DNA of 64,000 nt, taken from Limnohabitans sp. JirII-31. GTDB taxonomy: Bacteria; Pseudomonadota; Gammaproteobacteria; Burkholderiales; Burkholderiaceae_C. The stretch spans positions 372,001 to 436,000 of the forward strand of contig NZ_NESA01000001.1 in assembly GCF_002778315.1 (NCBI RefSeq). Reading direction: 5' to 3'. The position numbers were made by a program, and so were the translations under genes. How positions within the stretch are numbered: the first letter of the stretch is position 1; each line of letters starts with the position of its first letter. Positions 12,020 to 22,452 of this stretch are shown here, one piece after another. The notes under the pieces were generated by a model. The model made no database searches. It was given only the letters and a program-made list of their open reading frames with translations, and was not told the origin of the DNA.

Positions 12020-14408
12020 TCAAACATTTCCTTGTCTCTGTTGTAGGGCAGCCCAGATGGCTTGCGGGGTCATGGGCAAATGGTCGATCGAGGCACCCAG
12101 GGGCGCCAAGGCATCGTTGACTGCGCTGGCAATCGCGGCAGGGCTGCCGAGGTAGCCAGCTTCGCCCGAACCCTTTTGACCGAACTCGGTCAAGGGCGAG
12201 GGGGTGCAGTGGTCGACGATGGTAATGGCGGGCACTTCGGCGGAGCTGGGCAGCAGGTAGTCCATGAAGGTGCCGGCCAGCAACTGGCCTTCGTCAGAGA
12301 ACGCGAACTTCTCCATCAGCGACGCACCCAGGCCGTGGGCAATGCCGCCGTAGGTCATCCCGTGAACGACGTCGGGGCTGATCATCACGCCGCAGTCGTG
12401 GCCGCACACATAGCGCTGGATGCTGACTTTGCAGGTCTCGGGGTCGATGCTGGCCAAGATCACGTGCGACTCGAACGAGTGGCAGGGGTACATCTGAATG
12501 CGGCCGTCTTCGGTGGGCAAGGCGCCCCCGGTGGGCACTTCCATCACAAACTTTTCTTGCAGGCCGGGCTCCATGTGCTCGGGCAGCAGGTGGTATTTGC
12601 GGTGGGCCACATCCACCATGGCGTCCCAGCTCATGCGCACGCTGGGGTCGCTGCGCAGGTGCACATCGCCGCCTTCGTACACCAACTGATCGAGCGGTTG
12701 CTTGAGGTTGTGGGCCGCAATGTGCAGCAGCTGTTGGCGAATTTTTTTGGCGGCACCGGCTGCCGCGCCACCCAGCATGATGGCCATGCGGCTGCCCACC
12801 GGGCTGTTGGAGGGCAGGGCGTTGAGCGAGTCGGCGTGGATGACGCGGATGCTGTCGGGCGCGCGGTGCAAGATTTCGGCCACCACGGTGGACACCAAGG
12901 TCTCATGCGCTTGGCCCGAGGTGGAGGTAGCCATCAACGCCGTGACGGTGCCGCCTAAGTCCACGCGCACCAGGCACGAGTCCATCCAGGTGGTGGTTTG
13001 GTTCTTGGGGTTGAACAGTGGCTCGAACGACGAGTTGCCGCCCGAAGGCTCCAGGCAGGTGGAGATGCCAATGCCAGCCAACATGCCTTGGGCGCGCAGG
13101 CGGTCACGCTCTTGCACGATGTGGGTCATGGGCGCGGCGTTGAGGGCTTTGTCCATCACGGTGGCGTAGTCGCCCGAGTCGTAGTGCGTGCCGCTGGGGA
13201 TGAGGTAGGGGAACTCGTCTTTGCCAATCAGGTTGCGGCGGCGCAGCTCGATGCGGTCCATCTTGAGAAAGCGTGCCACTTTGTCGATCCCGGTTTCCAG
13301 CGCGTAGTTGGTGGGCGATTGGCCAAAGCCACGCACCGCTTCTTGCGGGGTTTTGTTGGTCATCACCGCCATGGCGTGGTACTCGACGCTTTGAATGCGG
13401 TACGGCCCCACGATGGCACCCACGGGCTTGCCCAACTGCAAGGGCGAGCGGCCCGAGTAGGCGCCAATGTCGTCCAAGGCGCGCATGCGCATGGTGCGCA
13501 AGGTGCCGTCGTTTTGAAAGCCCAGTGTCACATCAAAAATGCGATCCGGGCCTTGCATGTCGCCGCCGCGCATGTTCTCGATGCGGTCTTCCACAAAGCG
13601 CACCGGGCGACCGAGTTTTTTGGCGAGGTAGCCCACCATGATGGAGTGCTTCAAGCCGCGCTTGACGCCGTAGCTGCCGCCCACGTCGACGTCAAAGTGC
13701 ACGCGCACGCCGTTGCCGGGCAAGCGCAGGGCTTTGGCCAGTTGGTCGGGGAACTTGGGCATCTGAATCGACGCCCACACGTCGAGCACCTCGGTGGCGT
13801 CGTTCCACTCGCAGGCCACGGCAAAGGTTTCGATGGGCACGGTGGAGTTGCGTGCCCAACGCACGCGGTAGCTGAGCTGGTGGTCGCACTTGGCAAAGTC
13901 TTCTTCGACCGGGCCCCACACAAACTTGCGGTCAAAAATCAGGTTCGAGCCGTGCGCGGGGTGCACCAGCGGCGCGTCGCTGTGCAGCGCCGCTTCGGGG
14001 TCGACGATGTGGGCGGTTTGTTCGTACTCCACCATCACCAGCTCGGCGGCGTCTTCGGCCAGGGCGCGGGTGTCGGCCACCACAGCGGCCACCCATTCAC
14101 CGGCGTAGCGCGCCACGTCCGAGGCCATGGGAAAGCGCGTGACCTGCGGTGCATCCACGCCCGGCAACACCGGGTCGGTGGCGGCGCGCAACTCAGCACC
14201 GGTGACCACCGCATGCACGCCGGGCATGGCCAGGGCTTGTGAGGCATCGATGCTCAAAATTTTGGCGCTGGCGTAGGGGCTGGCCACCAAGGCCACGTGC
14301 AGCATGCCTTGGCGGTGAATGTCGGCGGCGTAGTGGCCTTGGCCCACGACAAAGCGTTTGTGTTCGACCGCGCGGCGGTGTTTGCCGATGTAGCGGAAAG
14401 GGGTGGCG

Positions 14409-14416
<8 letters not shown>
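12020..14416 (-). CDS. molybdenum hydroxylase large subunit (xanthine dehydrogenase / CoxL form II-like)
   Basis: A 798-residue molybdopterin-cytosine-dinucleotide type large subunit that hydroxylates a heteroaromatic or aldehyde carbon using water. The signature loop is A360-V-R-G-F-G-Q366. This resembles the AYRGAGR loop of form II and related enzymes, not the AYxCSFR loop of true CO dehydrogenase, so CO oxidation is unlikely. The catalytic Glu is E752 in GQKGSGEAGYLG. Two-domain architecture and length are normal. It overlaps the small-subunit gene by eight bases. No XdhC/MocA-type maturation gene is nearby, so cofactor insertion must rely on genes elsewhere. Confidence 0.9.
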
Positions 14417-14899
<483 letters not shown>

Positions 14900-14903
<4 letters not shown>

Positions 14904-15772
14904 TCTTTCGGGGTGGCGGCTTGCAACAAGACACGGGCCAACAAGGCGGCGGCCAAATGGCGGCGGTAGTCGGCGCTGGCGTGCATGTCGCTGCCGGGGT
15001 CACAGGTTTGGGCGGCGGCGTGGGCCACGTCTTTGGCCAGCTCGGGGCTCAGGCGTTGGCCCACCAGTTGTTGCGCGAGTTCTGCAAACACCAGCGGTGT
15101 GCCACTGACGCCACCCAAGCCAAAGCTGGCGCGGGCGACCAAGCCTTGTGCATCGAGTTGCACCTGGCAAGCGGCCGAGGCCATGGCGAAGTCGCCGTGG
15201 CGAATGGCGGTTTCTTGAAAGGCGGAGCGAATGTGCGTGCCTTGCCAGATGGGCCAGTCGATGCGATGCAGCAAGTCGGTGTCGCCGATGGCGGTGAACA
15301 TGGGGCCCAAGAAGAAGTCTTGCGCGTCCACGCTGCGTGGGCCTTCATCCGCGCTGTCCAAGTGCAGCGTGGCACCCAAGATCAATGCAGCCAGCGGCAA
15401 CTCAGCGGAGGGGTCGGCATAGACCAAGCTGCCACCCACGGTGCCACGGTTGCGGGTTTGTTGGTGGCCCACCCAGTGCAGGGCTTGGTGGATGAGGGGC
15501 AGTCGCTGGCCAATCTCGGCATGGCGCTCTACCTCGCATTGGCGCACACCGGCACCCAGGGTGAGGGTGTCGGGCGTGAGGCTGATGGTGCGCAGGGCGT
15601 CGAGGCGGTGGATGTCCACCAACAACTCGGGGCGTGCCAGGCGCATGGCCATCATGGGCACCAGGGTTTGGCCACCGGCAATCAGCTTGGCGTCGCCGCC
15701 GTGCTGTTGCAGCAGGCTCAGGGCGTGCTCGACGTTGTCGGCACGGATGTAATCGAAGGCTGCGGCTTTCAT
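14900..15772 (-). CDS. molybdenum hydroxylase FAD-binding medium subunit
   Basis: A 290-residue CoxM/CutM-type flavoprotein subunit. FAD-binding motifs are intact: AGGQTLVPMMAMR near residue 32 and TRNRGTVGGSLVYADPSAE near residue 108. It is the first gene of the minus-strand operon that runs down to the Bug protein at 8740. Its ATG is about 180 bases from the divergent LysR gene, whose product probably controls it. Confidence 0.92.
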
Positions 15773-15897
15773 GGGCTGATGTTCCGAATGGCTGTGGGGG
15801 TGTGCTGACTATTTCTCACGCGCGGCTCCTTCTTGGGTCGGGCCAGAGTGTCTATTGAAAATGCCCATGCAAGCAATTCAGTAATATTCACGTTGCC

Positions 15898-15910
15898 TGA
15901 GAAAATCTCA
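15898..15910. promoter_or_regulatory. candidate LysR operator (TGAGA-AAA-TCTCA)
   Basis: A perfect 5-bp inverted repeat with a 3-base centre lies in the divergent region between the molybdenum hydroxylase operon and the LysR gene. It fits the T-N11-A form of LysR-family sites. Another TCTCA half site is present near 15814. Binding by the adjacent regulator is inferred from position and symmetry. Confidence 0.5.
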
Positions 15911-15950
15911 TACGGCAGAGCCGCCCCCCTAACTAACATTGCCTTCACTT

Positions 15951-16877
15951 ATGAGAAAACTTCCTCCGTTGAATGCGGTCCGTGCATTTGAGGCAGCGGC
16001 GCGTCATGTGAGCTTCACCAAGGCGGCCAAAGAACTCTTTGTCACACACGGTGCCGTCAGCAAGCAAGTGGCGGTGCTGGAGGCCTGGTTGAGCACACCG
16101 CTGTTCAACCGCAGCCAGTCGCAGCTCAGCCTGACCGATGCGGGGCGCACGTTTTTGACGGCGGTGACCCCAGCCCTGGACCGCATTGCCGTGACGGCCA
16201 TGCAGTTGGTGGAGCAGGCCGAGCCCACGGCCTTGCGCATCAACGCACCGCCCACGTTCACCATGCGCTGGTTGATCCCGCGCATCTCGGCATTTCAAAA
16301 ACGCCGGGGTGGGGTGGAGGTCAAGCTCACCACCTCGACCGCGCCGGTGAACTTTGAAGAGCGCGGCTACGACGTGGCCATTCGCGGGGCCCACGAGCCC
16401 TTGCCCGGTATGGTGTCGGTGCCGTTCATGACCGAGACCATCGTGCCCATTTGCCACCCCGACTTGTTGGAAGGTGGGCGACTCCAAGACCCAGAAGATT
16501 TGGCCGAACACACCTTGATCAATTACGACACCGAGCCACTGACCTGGACCGAGTGGTTGGCAATGGCCGAGGTGTCGCCAGACGCAGCACCTAGCAAGTC
16601 TTTGCACTTTGAGCAGATGTACTTTGCCCTGCAAGCTGCCGCCGAAGGTTTGGGCGTGGTGCTGGTGCCTTTGTTTTTGGTGGCCGACGATGTGATTGCC
16701 GGGCGCTTGTGCGCGCCCTTTGGTTTGCGGGTGGCGCGTCAGCGCCGCTACTTTGCCAACTCGCCGCTGGGCGCGGCGCAAAACCCCGTCATTGAGAGTT
16801 TCAGTGACTGGCTGCTCAAAGAAGGACAAGACACCGAGCGCTCCATCGCGCAGTTGGCCGACACCATGAAGTGGTAA
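15951..16877 (+). CDS. LysR-family regulator, GcvA-like
   Basis: A 308-residue LysR regulator. The N-terminal helix-turn-helix (FEAAARHVSFTKAAKELFV, then GAVSKQVAVLE) and opening MRKLPPLNAVRAF are typical of the GcvA-like branch. The effector domain follows from about residue 90. ATG 15951 is preferred to an upstream TTG because relatives begin MRKLPPLNA. It is divergent from the molybdenum hydroxylase operon and lies 98 bases upstream of ubiD, so it may control either or both sets. Confidence 0.88.
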   Translation: MRKLPPLNAVRAFEAAARHVSFTKAAKELFVTHGAVSKQVAVLEAWLSTPLFNRSQSQLSLTDAGRTFLTAVTPALDRIAVTAMQLVEQAEPTALRINAPPTFTMRWLIPRISAFQKRRGGVEVKLTTSTAPVNFEERGYDVAIRGAHEPLPGMVSVPFMTETIVPICHPDLLEGGRLQDPEDLAEHTLINYDTEPLTWTEWLAMAEVSPDAAPSKSLHFEQMYFALQAAAEGLGVVLVPLFLVADDVIAGRLCAPFGLRVARQRRYFANSPLGAAQNPVIESFSDWLLKEGQDTERSIAQLADTMKW

Positions 16878-16975
16878 GGGGTGTGAGTTTTTCTCGGGTA
16901 TTGCCGGATGCAGGGTGACAGCGATGCAGGCATCATCGCAGCCTGATTTCTCAGACTACAGATTGAACCTCTCCC

Positions 16976-18607
16976 ATGAGCCAACACACCACCGGTTACC
17001 CCGATTTGCACGACCACTTGGAGGAGCTTAAGCGTCGCGGCTTGCTGCAAGTGATTGACCGTCCCATCGACAAAGACTCTGAGTTGCACCCCTTGGTGCG
17101 CTGGCAGTTTGTGGGCGGCATGGACGAGGCCGAACGCAAAGCGTTTCTCTTCACCAACATCGTCAACGCCCAAGGCCGCAAGTACGACATACCGGTGGTG
17201 GTGGGCGCACTGGCCGCTAACCGCGAGATTTACAGCGTGGGCATGGGCTCGTCGGTGGAGCAAATCCAGGCGCGTTGGGACCAAGCCATCAACCACCCCA
17301 TCAAACCGCGCATGGTCGAGAACGCGCCTTGCCACGACGTGGTGCATGAAGGAGCCGACTTGCAAGGCGAGGGCAAGGGCCTGGACATGTTGCCCATTCC
17401 CATTTCCACACCTGGCTTTGACAGCGCGCCCACACTGACCGCGACCAACGTGATCACGGTGGACCCTGAGACCGGCGTGCAAAACATGGGCACCTACCGT
17501 TGTGCCCTGAAAGCGCCCGACCGCTTGGTGGTGCGCATGGCCACCCGCGTGGGCGGTGCTGGCGGTTACCTGCATTACCAAGCATGGAAGAAGGCCGGAC
17601 ACAAAACCATGCCCTGCGCCATCGTGCTGGGCTGCCCGCCGTATGTGGCGTTCATGGGCCCACAAAAACTGCCCATCGGCATGGACGAGTTCGATGTGGC
17701 CGGTGGCTTGGCGGGTGCGCCCATTGAGGTGACCCAGGCCCGCACGGTGAACCTGCGGGTGCCCGCGCAAGCCGAGATCGTGATTGAAGGCCAAATCGAT
17801 TTGGAATTTTTGGAGCCCGAGGCACCGTTTGGTGAGTCGCATGGCCACGTGGCGCTGGAAGAGTTCAACCTGCCCATGACCATCACGGCCATCACCCACC
17901 GTGCCAAGCCGGTGATTCCGTCGTACATCAGCCAGGTGGCACCCAGCGAGTCGAGCGTGATCAAGCGCGTGGCCTACGAGCCCTTGTTCTTGGCGCACTT
18001 GCGCAATGCCTTGGGCATTCGCGGCGTCAAGCGCGTGTCGCTGCACGAGCCGCTCACGGGCTTGCTGCGCGTGACGGTGATCACCTTTGACAAAGACACC
18101 CCCAAGACCGAAGTGTGGCGTGCCCTGTATGGCGCGGCGTTCTTCAAAGGCGACTGCGGCAAGATTTGCATTGCGGTCAACGAGGACATCGACCCCGACA
18201 ACGCCGACGCGCTGCTGTGGGCCATGGCCTACCGCATGAACCCCGTGGTCGATGTGCAAACGCTGGAGCACCGCGGCCAGGGCCACGGACCCAAGCGCGA
18301 GTTGGACGGCGAAGAAGACTCCACCTTGTTGATGGATGCCACCATGAAGTCGGTCATGCCGCCCTTGGCCTTGCCCACGCAGCCCTACATGGAGCGCTCC
18401 AAAGCCATTTGGGAAGAGCTGGGCTTGCCCAAGCTGCGCCCGCAAGCGCCGTGGTTTGGCTACACCCTGGGCGACTGGCTGCCCCAGTGGGAGGCCGCTG
18501 CCCAGCGCGCCGCCACCGGACGCTACCTGGAGAACGGTGCCATCAGCTTGACGCAGCAGCGCAATGACGTGAAGGCCGAAACCAAGTTTCGACCGGACGA
18601 GCAGTGA
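16976..18607 (+). CDS. UbiD-family prenylated-FMN-dependent decarboxylase
   Basis: A 543-residue UbiD-family enzyme that reversibly decarboxylates aromatic or unsaturated acids using prenylated FMN. Family landmarks are visible: DLHDHLEELKRRGLL at the start, PGFDSAPTLTATNVITVDP, APFGESHGHVALEEF with an essential-type Glu, and the C-terminal KSVMPPLALPTQPYMER. The cofactor-making ubiX gene follows directly, its GTG start overlapping the ubiD stop. Length is at the upper end for the family. No strong ribosome site precedes the ATG. Whether it removes the carboxylate before or after hydroxylation cannot be said. Confidence 0.9.
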   Translation: MSQHTTGYPDLHDHLEELKRRGLLQVIDRPIDKDSELHPLVRWQFVGGMDEAERKAFLFTNIVNAQGRKYDIPVVVGALAANREIYSVGMGSSVEQIQARWDQAINHPIKPRMVENAPCHDVVHEGADLQGEGKGLDMLPIPISTPGFDSAPTLTATNVITVDPETGVQNMGTYRCALKAPDRLVVRMATRVGGAGGYLHYQAWKKAGHKTMPCAIVLGCPPYVAFMGPQKLPIGMDEFDVAGGLAGAPIEVTQARTVNLRVPAQAEIVIEGQIDLEFLEPEAPFGESHGHVALEEFNLPMTITAITHRAKPVIPSYISQVAPSESSVIKRVAYEPLFLAHLRNALGIRGVKRVSLHEPLTGLLRVTVITFDKDTPKTEVWRALYGAAFFKGDCGKICIAVNEDIDPDNADALLWAMAYRMNPVVDVQTLEHRGQGHGPKRELDGEEDSTLLMDATMKSVMPPLALPTQPYMERSKAIWEELGLPKLRPQAPWFGYTLGDWLPQWEAAAQRAATGRYLENGAISLTQQRNDVKAETKFRPDEQ

Positions 18608-19221
18608 GCGCTGTCATGTCTAGTCCCTCTAGCAAAACACCACGACGTTTGATCGTGGGCATCAGTGGTGCCTCGGGCATTGTGTATGGCGTGCGCATCT
18701 TGCAAGCCTTGCAACACAGTGACATCGAAACCCATTTGGTGATGAGCGATTCGGCGCGTTTGACGCTGACGGCCGAGACCGACTACACCCACAAAGAGGT
18801 GGAGGCCATGGCCTTTGAGGTGCACAACGCCAAGAACATTGGTGCCACCATTTCGTCCGGGTCGTTCAAGACCATGGGCATGGTGGTGGCCCCGTGTTCG
18901 ATTCGCTCGCTGTCTGAAATTGCCTATGGCATGACCACCAGCTTGTTGTCGCGTGCGGCTGACGTGGTGCTCAAAGAGCGCCGCCGCCTGGTGCTGATGG
19001 TGCGTGAGACACCGCTGCACGCCGGTCACCTCAAAGCCATGACGCAAGCCTGCGAGAACGGCGCCATCCTCATGCCACCGGTGCCCGCTTTGTATGCGCG
19101 GCCACAAACCTTGGACGACATGGTCAACCACACGGTGGGACGGTGCCTGGACCTTTTTGACATTGAGACAGACCTGGTGTCCCGTTGGGCGGGCATGGGC
19201 AAAACAGGAGACAAAAAATGA
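18604..19221 (+). CDS. UbiX-like flavin prenyltransferase
   Basis: A 205-residue flavin prenyltransferase making prenylated FMN for the upstream UbiD enzyme. The FMN-binding start PRRLIVGISGASGIVYG and the C-terminal VRETPLHAGHLKAM motif are clear. The conserved SSGSFKTMGMVVAPCS segment contains the usual Ser-rich phosphate-binding loop. The GTG at 18604 overlaps the ubiD stop; an ATG at 18616 is an alternative start that would remove only four residues. The stop overlaps the ATG of the following Bug gene (ATGA), so ubiD, ubiX and the Bug gene form one unit. Confidence 0.92.
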   Translation: MSAVMSSPSSKTPRRLIVGISGASGIVYGVRILQALQHSDIETHLVMSDSARLTLTAETDYTHKEVEAMAFEVHNAKNIGATISSGSFKTMGMVVAPCSIRSLSEIAYGMTTSLLSRAADVVLKERRRLVLMVRETPLHAGHLKAMTQACENGAILMPPVPALYARPQTLDDMVNHTVGRCLDLFDIETDLVSRWAGMGKTGDKK

Positions 19222-20213
19222 CAACGACGATGGCTAAGTCTGCCGCCTGGTGCGCGCGGTGGTTGGTGTGTGTGGGGCTGCTGGGTGCGGCGTCTGTGCT
19301 GCATGCGCAAAGCAACAACTACCCCAACAAACCCATTCGTCTGGTGGTGGGCTATGCACCCGGTGGTGTGGCCGACATCACGGCACGCATGGTGGCGCAA
19401 AAGTTGTCGGACGCTTTGGGTCAGCAGGTGGTGGTGGATAACAAGCCCAGCGCGGGCGGCATTGTGGCCGGTGAAACCGTCGCCAAGGCTGATGCCGATG
19501 GCTACACCTTGCTGCACATGAACTACGGCAACGCGGTGAGTGCGGCCATGTTCAACAAAATGCCCTACGACATCAAGCGCGACTTTCAGCCGATCTCGGC
19601 CATGGGCTTTTTTGACGTGGTGATGTTGGTGGACAAAAGCTCTGACATTCAGAGCGTGCAAGACTTCATCACCAAGGCGCGCGCCAACCCCGAGAAGTAC
19701 AACATTGGCACTGTGAGTTTGGGCAGTGGCCAACACATGTCGGCCGTGCTGTTCAAAAGCCTGACCGGCTTGAACGCCACCATCGTGCCTTACCGCACCA
19801 CGCCCTCGTTGATGCTGGCACTCAAGAGCAAAGACATTGCGGTGGCGTTTGAAATCATCTCGCCTGCCATGCCCTTGATTCGCGGTGGCGAGATCAAGGC
19901 CATGGCGGTGTCCTCAGGCTCGCGTTTCCGTGGCTTGCCCGAGGTGCCCACCCTGGCCGAGAGCGGTGTGAAGGGCTACAACGTGACGGCCTGGAACGGC
20001 GTGGCCGCACCGGCCAAAACACCGCGCCCCATCATTGAGCGCTTGAACAAAGAAATCAACGCGGCACTGGCCTTGCCCGATGTACGCAGCAAGTTTCAAG
20101 ACGTGGGCATTGACGCACGCGGTGGCACCCCCGAAGAGTTGCGTGACATTTTGTCGACCGAGATCGACAAGTGGAACAACTTGGTGACCACCATGAAGTT
20201 GGAGCGCCAATAA
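19218..20213 (+). CDS. Bug-family tripartite tricarboxylate transporter receptor
   Basis: A 331-residue Bug protein with a Sec signal peptide (WLVCVGLLGAASVLHA). Bug landmarks include PNKPIRLVVGYAPGGVADITAR and VVDNKPSAGGIVAGE. ATG 19218 has an AGGAG site at 19206-19210 and overlaps the ubiX stop, which fixes the start even though the frame is open upstream. Coupling to ubiD-ubiX suggests that its ligand is the aromatic acid decarboxylated by UbiD. Confidence 0.9.
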   Translation: MTTTMAKSAAWCARWLVCVGLLGAASVLHAQSNNYPNKPIRLVVGYAPGGVADITARMVAQKLSDALGQQVVVDNKPSAGGIVAGETVAKADADGYTLLHMNYGNAVSAAMFNKMPYDIKRDFQPISAMGFFDVVMLVDKSSDIQSVQDFITKARANPEKYNIGTVSLGSGQHMSAVLFKSLTGLNATIVPYRTTPSLMLALKSKDIAVAFEIISPAMPLIRGGEIKAMAVSSGSRFRGLPEVPTLAESGVKGYNVTAWNGVAAPAKTPRPIIERLNKEINAALALPDVRSKFQDVGIDARGGTPEELRDILSTEIDKWNNLVTTMKLERQ

Positions 20214-20223
20214 GGCCGGACCC

Positions 20224-20532
20224 ATGAGCACCGCACACACGCACACCGGCGTCACTTTGTTTGTGTACTACAAGCTGCCGCTGCCCGAGCATGCGCAGTG
20301 GGTGGGGCGTGTGCGTGCGTTTCAGCAGGCGGTGGTGCAAGCCTGGCCGGGCATGACCGTGGAGTTGATGCAGCGGCCTGAAGCCTCACCCGAGGGCTTG
20401 GAGACGTGGATGGAGGTGTACCGCCACCCCCAGGGCGTGTTGCCTGACATGATGGCCTCAGTGGCCACCCTGGCGCAAGCGCACGGACTGCCCCCCAAAC
20501 GTGCGGCCGAGCTGTTTGTGCCTTTGCACTGA
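20224..20532 (+). CDS. DUF4936 family protein
   Basis: A 102-residue protein of the DUF4936 type found mainly in Burkholderiales. The pattern TLFVYYKLP at the start, the LMQRPEASPEGLETWMEVY centre and the short C-terminal helix agree with that family. The fold resembles small ferredoxin-like proteins, and no function is established. It starts ten bases after the Bug gene, so it may be read through from ubiD-ubiX. Confidence 0.8.
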   Translation: MSTAHTHTGVTLFVYYKLPLPEHAQWVGRVRAFQQAVVQAWPGMTVELMQRPEASPEGLETWMEVYRHPQGVLPDMMASVATLAQAHGLPPKRAAELFVPLH

Positions 20533-20534
20533 CG

Positions 20535-21512
20535 TTAGAGCGTGATCACCACGTTGCCCATCACCTGACCACTCTCCACTGCTTGGTGGGCTTTGACGAT
20601 GTCTTGCAGCGGGTACTGCGCGGCCACCGCGTGGACCAGCGCGTTGTCTTGCAGCAGTTGGGTCAAATAGCGCAAGCCATGCTGGCGGTCTTCGGCTGTC
20701 AAGTCGTAGACCAAGAAGAACTTCAAGGTCATGGAGTTCCACAGCAAGGGGCGGAAGGTGACCGTCACATCGCCCGCCACGTTGGAGCCGTAGCACACCA
20801 AGGTGCCGTGGCGCTTGATGCTGCCGTCAGCGGTGAGGCGGTGTGAGGTGGAGAAGTCCATGTCAATCACCACATCCATACCTTGGCCGTTGGAGAGTTG
20901 TTTGATGCGCTCACTCACCGATTCGGTTTTGTAGTGAATCACCTCATGCACGCCGACACGGCGCACATGCTCGGCTTTGGCTTCGGAGCCTACGGTGCCA
21001 ATCACGCGTGCGCCTTGCAGCACCGCCAGTTGCGCGGCGTAGTGGCCCACTGCCGACGAAGCGGCAACGACCAACACGGTTTTATCTTTGAGGTCGCCCG
21101 CCAAATGAATGGCTTGAACTGCGGTGAGGGCCGGGATGCCAAAGCAGGCCGCAGATGCAAAGTCGATGTGATCGGGCAGCGCCACGGCTTGTTGTGCAGG
21201 CAGGGCGATGTATTCACACGCGGTGCCCCAGGGGCGCTGCCACTGGCCATTCCAAATCCACACGCGCTCGCCGATGCGTGCAGCGCTGACGCCCGCACCC
21301 ACCGCGTCGATCACGCCCGCGCCATCGCTGTGGGGAATGATTTCGGCGTCGGTGATGGGCCGCGTTTTGCGCGACTTCACGTCAGACGGATTGACGCCTG
21401 AGGTGGCGAGCTTGACGCGCACTTCACCCGCAGCGGGTTGTGGGGTGGGCAGTTCGCCCAACGTCAACACCTCAACGGCTTCACCGTTGCGGTTGTACCA
21501 AGCAGCTTTCAT
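20535..21512 (-). CDS. NADPH:quinone reductase-like zinc-type alcohol dehydrogenase family protein
   Basis: A 325-residue medium-chain dehydrogenase/reductase of the quinone oxidoreductase (Qor) type. It starts MKAAWYNRNGEAVEVL, carries SGVNPSDVKSR in the catalytic domain, and has an NADPH-binding segment, VLVVAASSAVGHYAAQLA, near residue 150. Cys ligands for a structural zinc are absent, as expected for quinone reductases. The frame is open 16 codons upstream, but ATG 21512 gives the family's usual N-terminus. Its end is only a few bases from the convergent DUF4936 gene. Confidence 0.86.
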   Translation of the reverse strand: MKAAWYNRNGEAVEVLTLGELPTPQPAAGEVRVKLATSGVNPSDVKSRKTRPITDAEIIPHSDGAGVIDAVGAGVSAARIGERVWIWNGQWQRPWGTACEYIALPAQQAVALPDHIDFASAACFGIPALTAVQAIHLAGDLKDKTVLVVAASSAVGHYAAQLAVLQGARVIGTVGSEAKAEHVRRVGVHEVIHYKTESVSERIKQLSNGQGMDVVIDMDFSTSHRLTADGSIKRHGTLVCYGSNVAGDVTVTFRPLLWNSMTLKFFLVYDLTAEDRQHGLRYLTQLLQDNALVHAVAAQYPLQDIVKAHQAVESGQVMGNVVITL

Positions 21513-21543
21513 GAGAATGTCTTTCAGGATCAGTTGTTGTGAA

Positions 21544-22173
21544 TCACATGGGCGGCGCAAAACCGTTGCGCCCCACGGTCACGCGCACAGCGGTGGGCTG
21601 ACCGTCTTTGACCTGAGCCACCACCATGACCTTGGCACCAGGAATCAGCAACACATTTTCTTCTTGCTTGGCCGGGCGGATGGTGACGATGGGCGTGCCC
21701 GCAGGCACCAGCAACCGCTTTTCACCGTCTTTGTATTTCAGCAGCAGTTGCTGACCGCCAGGCATTTGGCTGGGAGCTACGGCTAGGCTTGCCACGGTGG
21801 CGTTGGTCATGGTGCTTTGCGGTTGCAAGTCCCACGCGTAGTGACCTTCGCCCGTGCCGCGTGCGGCTTCAGGAAACACCAACACTTCCAAGGCCACCTG
21901 AGACCCATCGGCTTGTGGCATGGCGGCCGAGCCGATGAAGCTGCCCACTTGAATGTCTTGCAACGCGATGGGCAAGACCTCAGACACGGGCATATCGGCA
22001 GGTCGCACCAGCGTGACGACTTCGCCGCTGCGGTCTTTCACCACCAGTTGAGTGGGGCTGACTTGTTCAATCGTGCCGCGCACGCGCACAGGCGCAGAGG
22101 GGCTGGCTGTTTGTGCGTTGATGCACAGGGTGAGACAAGATAAAAGGCCTGCAATGAGCATGCGTGGCAACAT
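21544..22173 (-). CDS. secreted protein with DUF5666-like beta domain
   Basis: A 209-residue exported protein. The first 20 residues (MLIAGLLSCLTLCINAQ within) form a signal peptide. The rest is rich in beta-strand patterns such as VRVRGTIEQVSPTQLVVKDR and a closing IPGAKVMVVAQVKDGQ, reminiscent of DUF5666/OB-like domains that bind metal or ligands outside the cytoplasm. It precedes the quinone reductase gene by 31 bases on the same strand. No enzymatic motif was recognised. Confidence 0.7.
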   Translation of the reverse strand: MLPRMLIAGLLSCLTLCINAQTASPSAPVRVRGTIEQVSPTQLVVKDRSGEVVTLVRPADMPVSEVLPIALQDIQVGSFIGSAAMPQADGSQVALEVLVFPEAARGTGEGHYAWDLQPQSTMTNATVASLAVAPSQMPGGQQLLLKYKDGEKRLLVPAGTPIVTIRPAKQEENVLLIPGAKVMVVAQVKDGQPTAVRVTVGRNGFAPPM

Positions 22174-22221
22174 GGCAACTCCTAGAGGGGGACGGTGGAT
22201 GTCTCTGGACGATACCGGGTT

Positions 22222-22443
22222 TCAAGAGGCCGTGCTGGCGTCGACGGCAGACCACGCCTCGCAGGCGTTGAACTCTTTGACTTCGGGGTAGTGCTCCATG
22301 CGTTGGAATTTACGCATGAGCACCGTGCTTTGAAAATATTTGAGGCCGCAGCGCAAGCCGGTGCTGGCGGAATACGAGGGCATCACATAACTACACGACT
22401 GGCATCGCGGCTCATTGGGATGCTGCGATGCCAGGCTTGTCAT
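22222..22443 (-). CDS. small conserved protein with CxxC motif
   Basis: A 73-residue hypothetical protein. It contains CQSCSYVMPSYSASTGLRCG, a CxxC pair plus a third Cys that could bind metal, followed by KFQRMEHYPEV. I recognise the layout as a conserved small protein of Burkholderiales, without known function. It lies nine bases after another small Cys-pair gene on the same strand, and the two are probably co-expressed. Confidence 0.65.
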   Translation of the reverse strand: MTSLASQHPNEPRCQSCSYVMPSYSASTGLRCGLKYFQSTVLMRKFQRMEHYPEVKEFNACEAWSAVDASTAS

Positions 22444-22452
22444 GGTCAGTCG

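Noticed and set aside
12998..14242. A 414-codon plus-strand open frame opposite the large molybdenum subunit
   Set aside because: Composition (His, Val, Gly) is typical of a frame shadowing a GC-rich gene, and it has no ribosome site.
16748..18445. A 565-codon minus-strand open frame under ubiD
   Set aside because: The plus strand has all UbiD motifs. The opposite frame is His/Gly-rich without family features.
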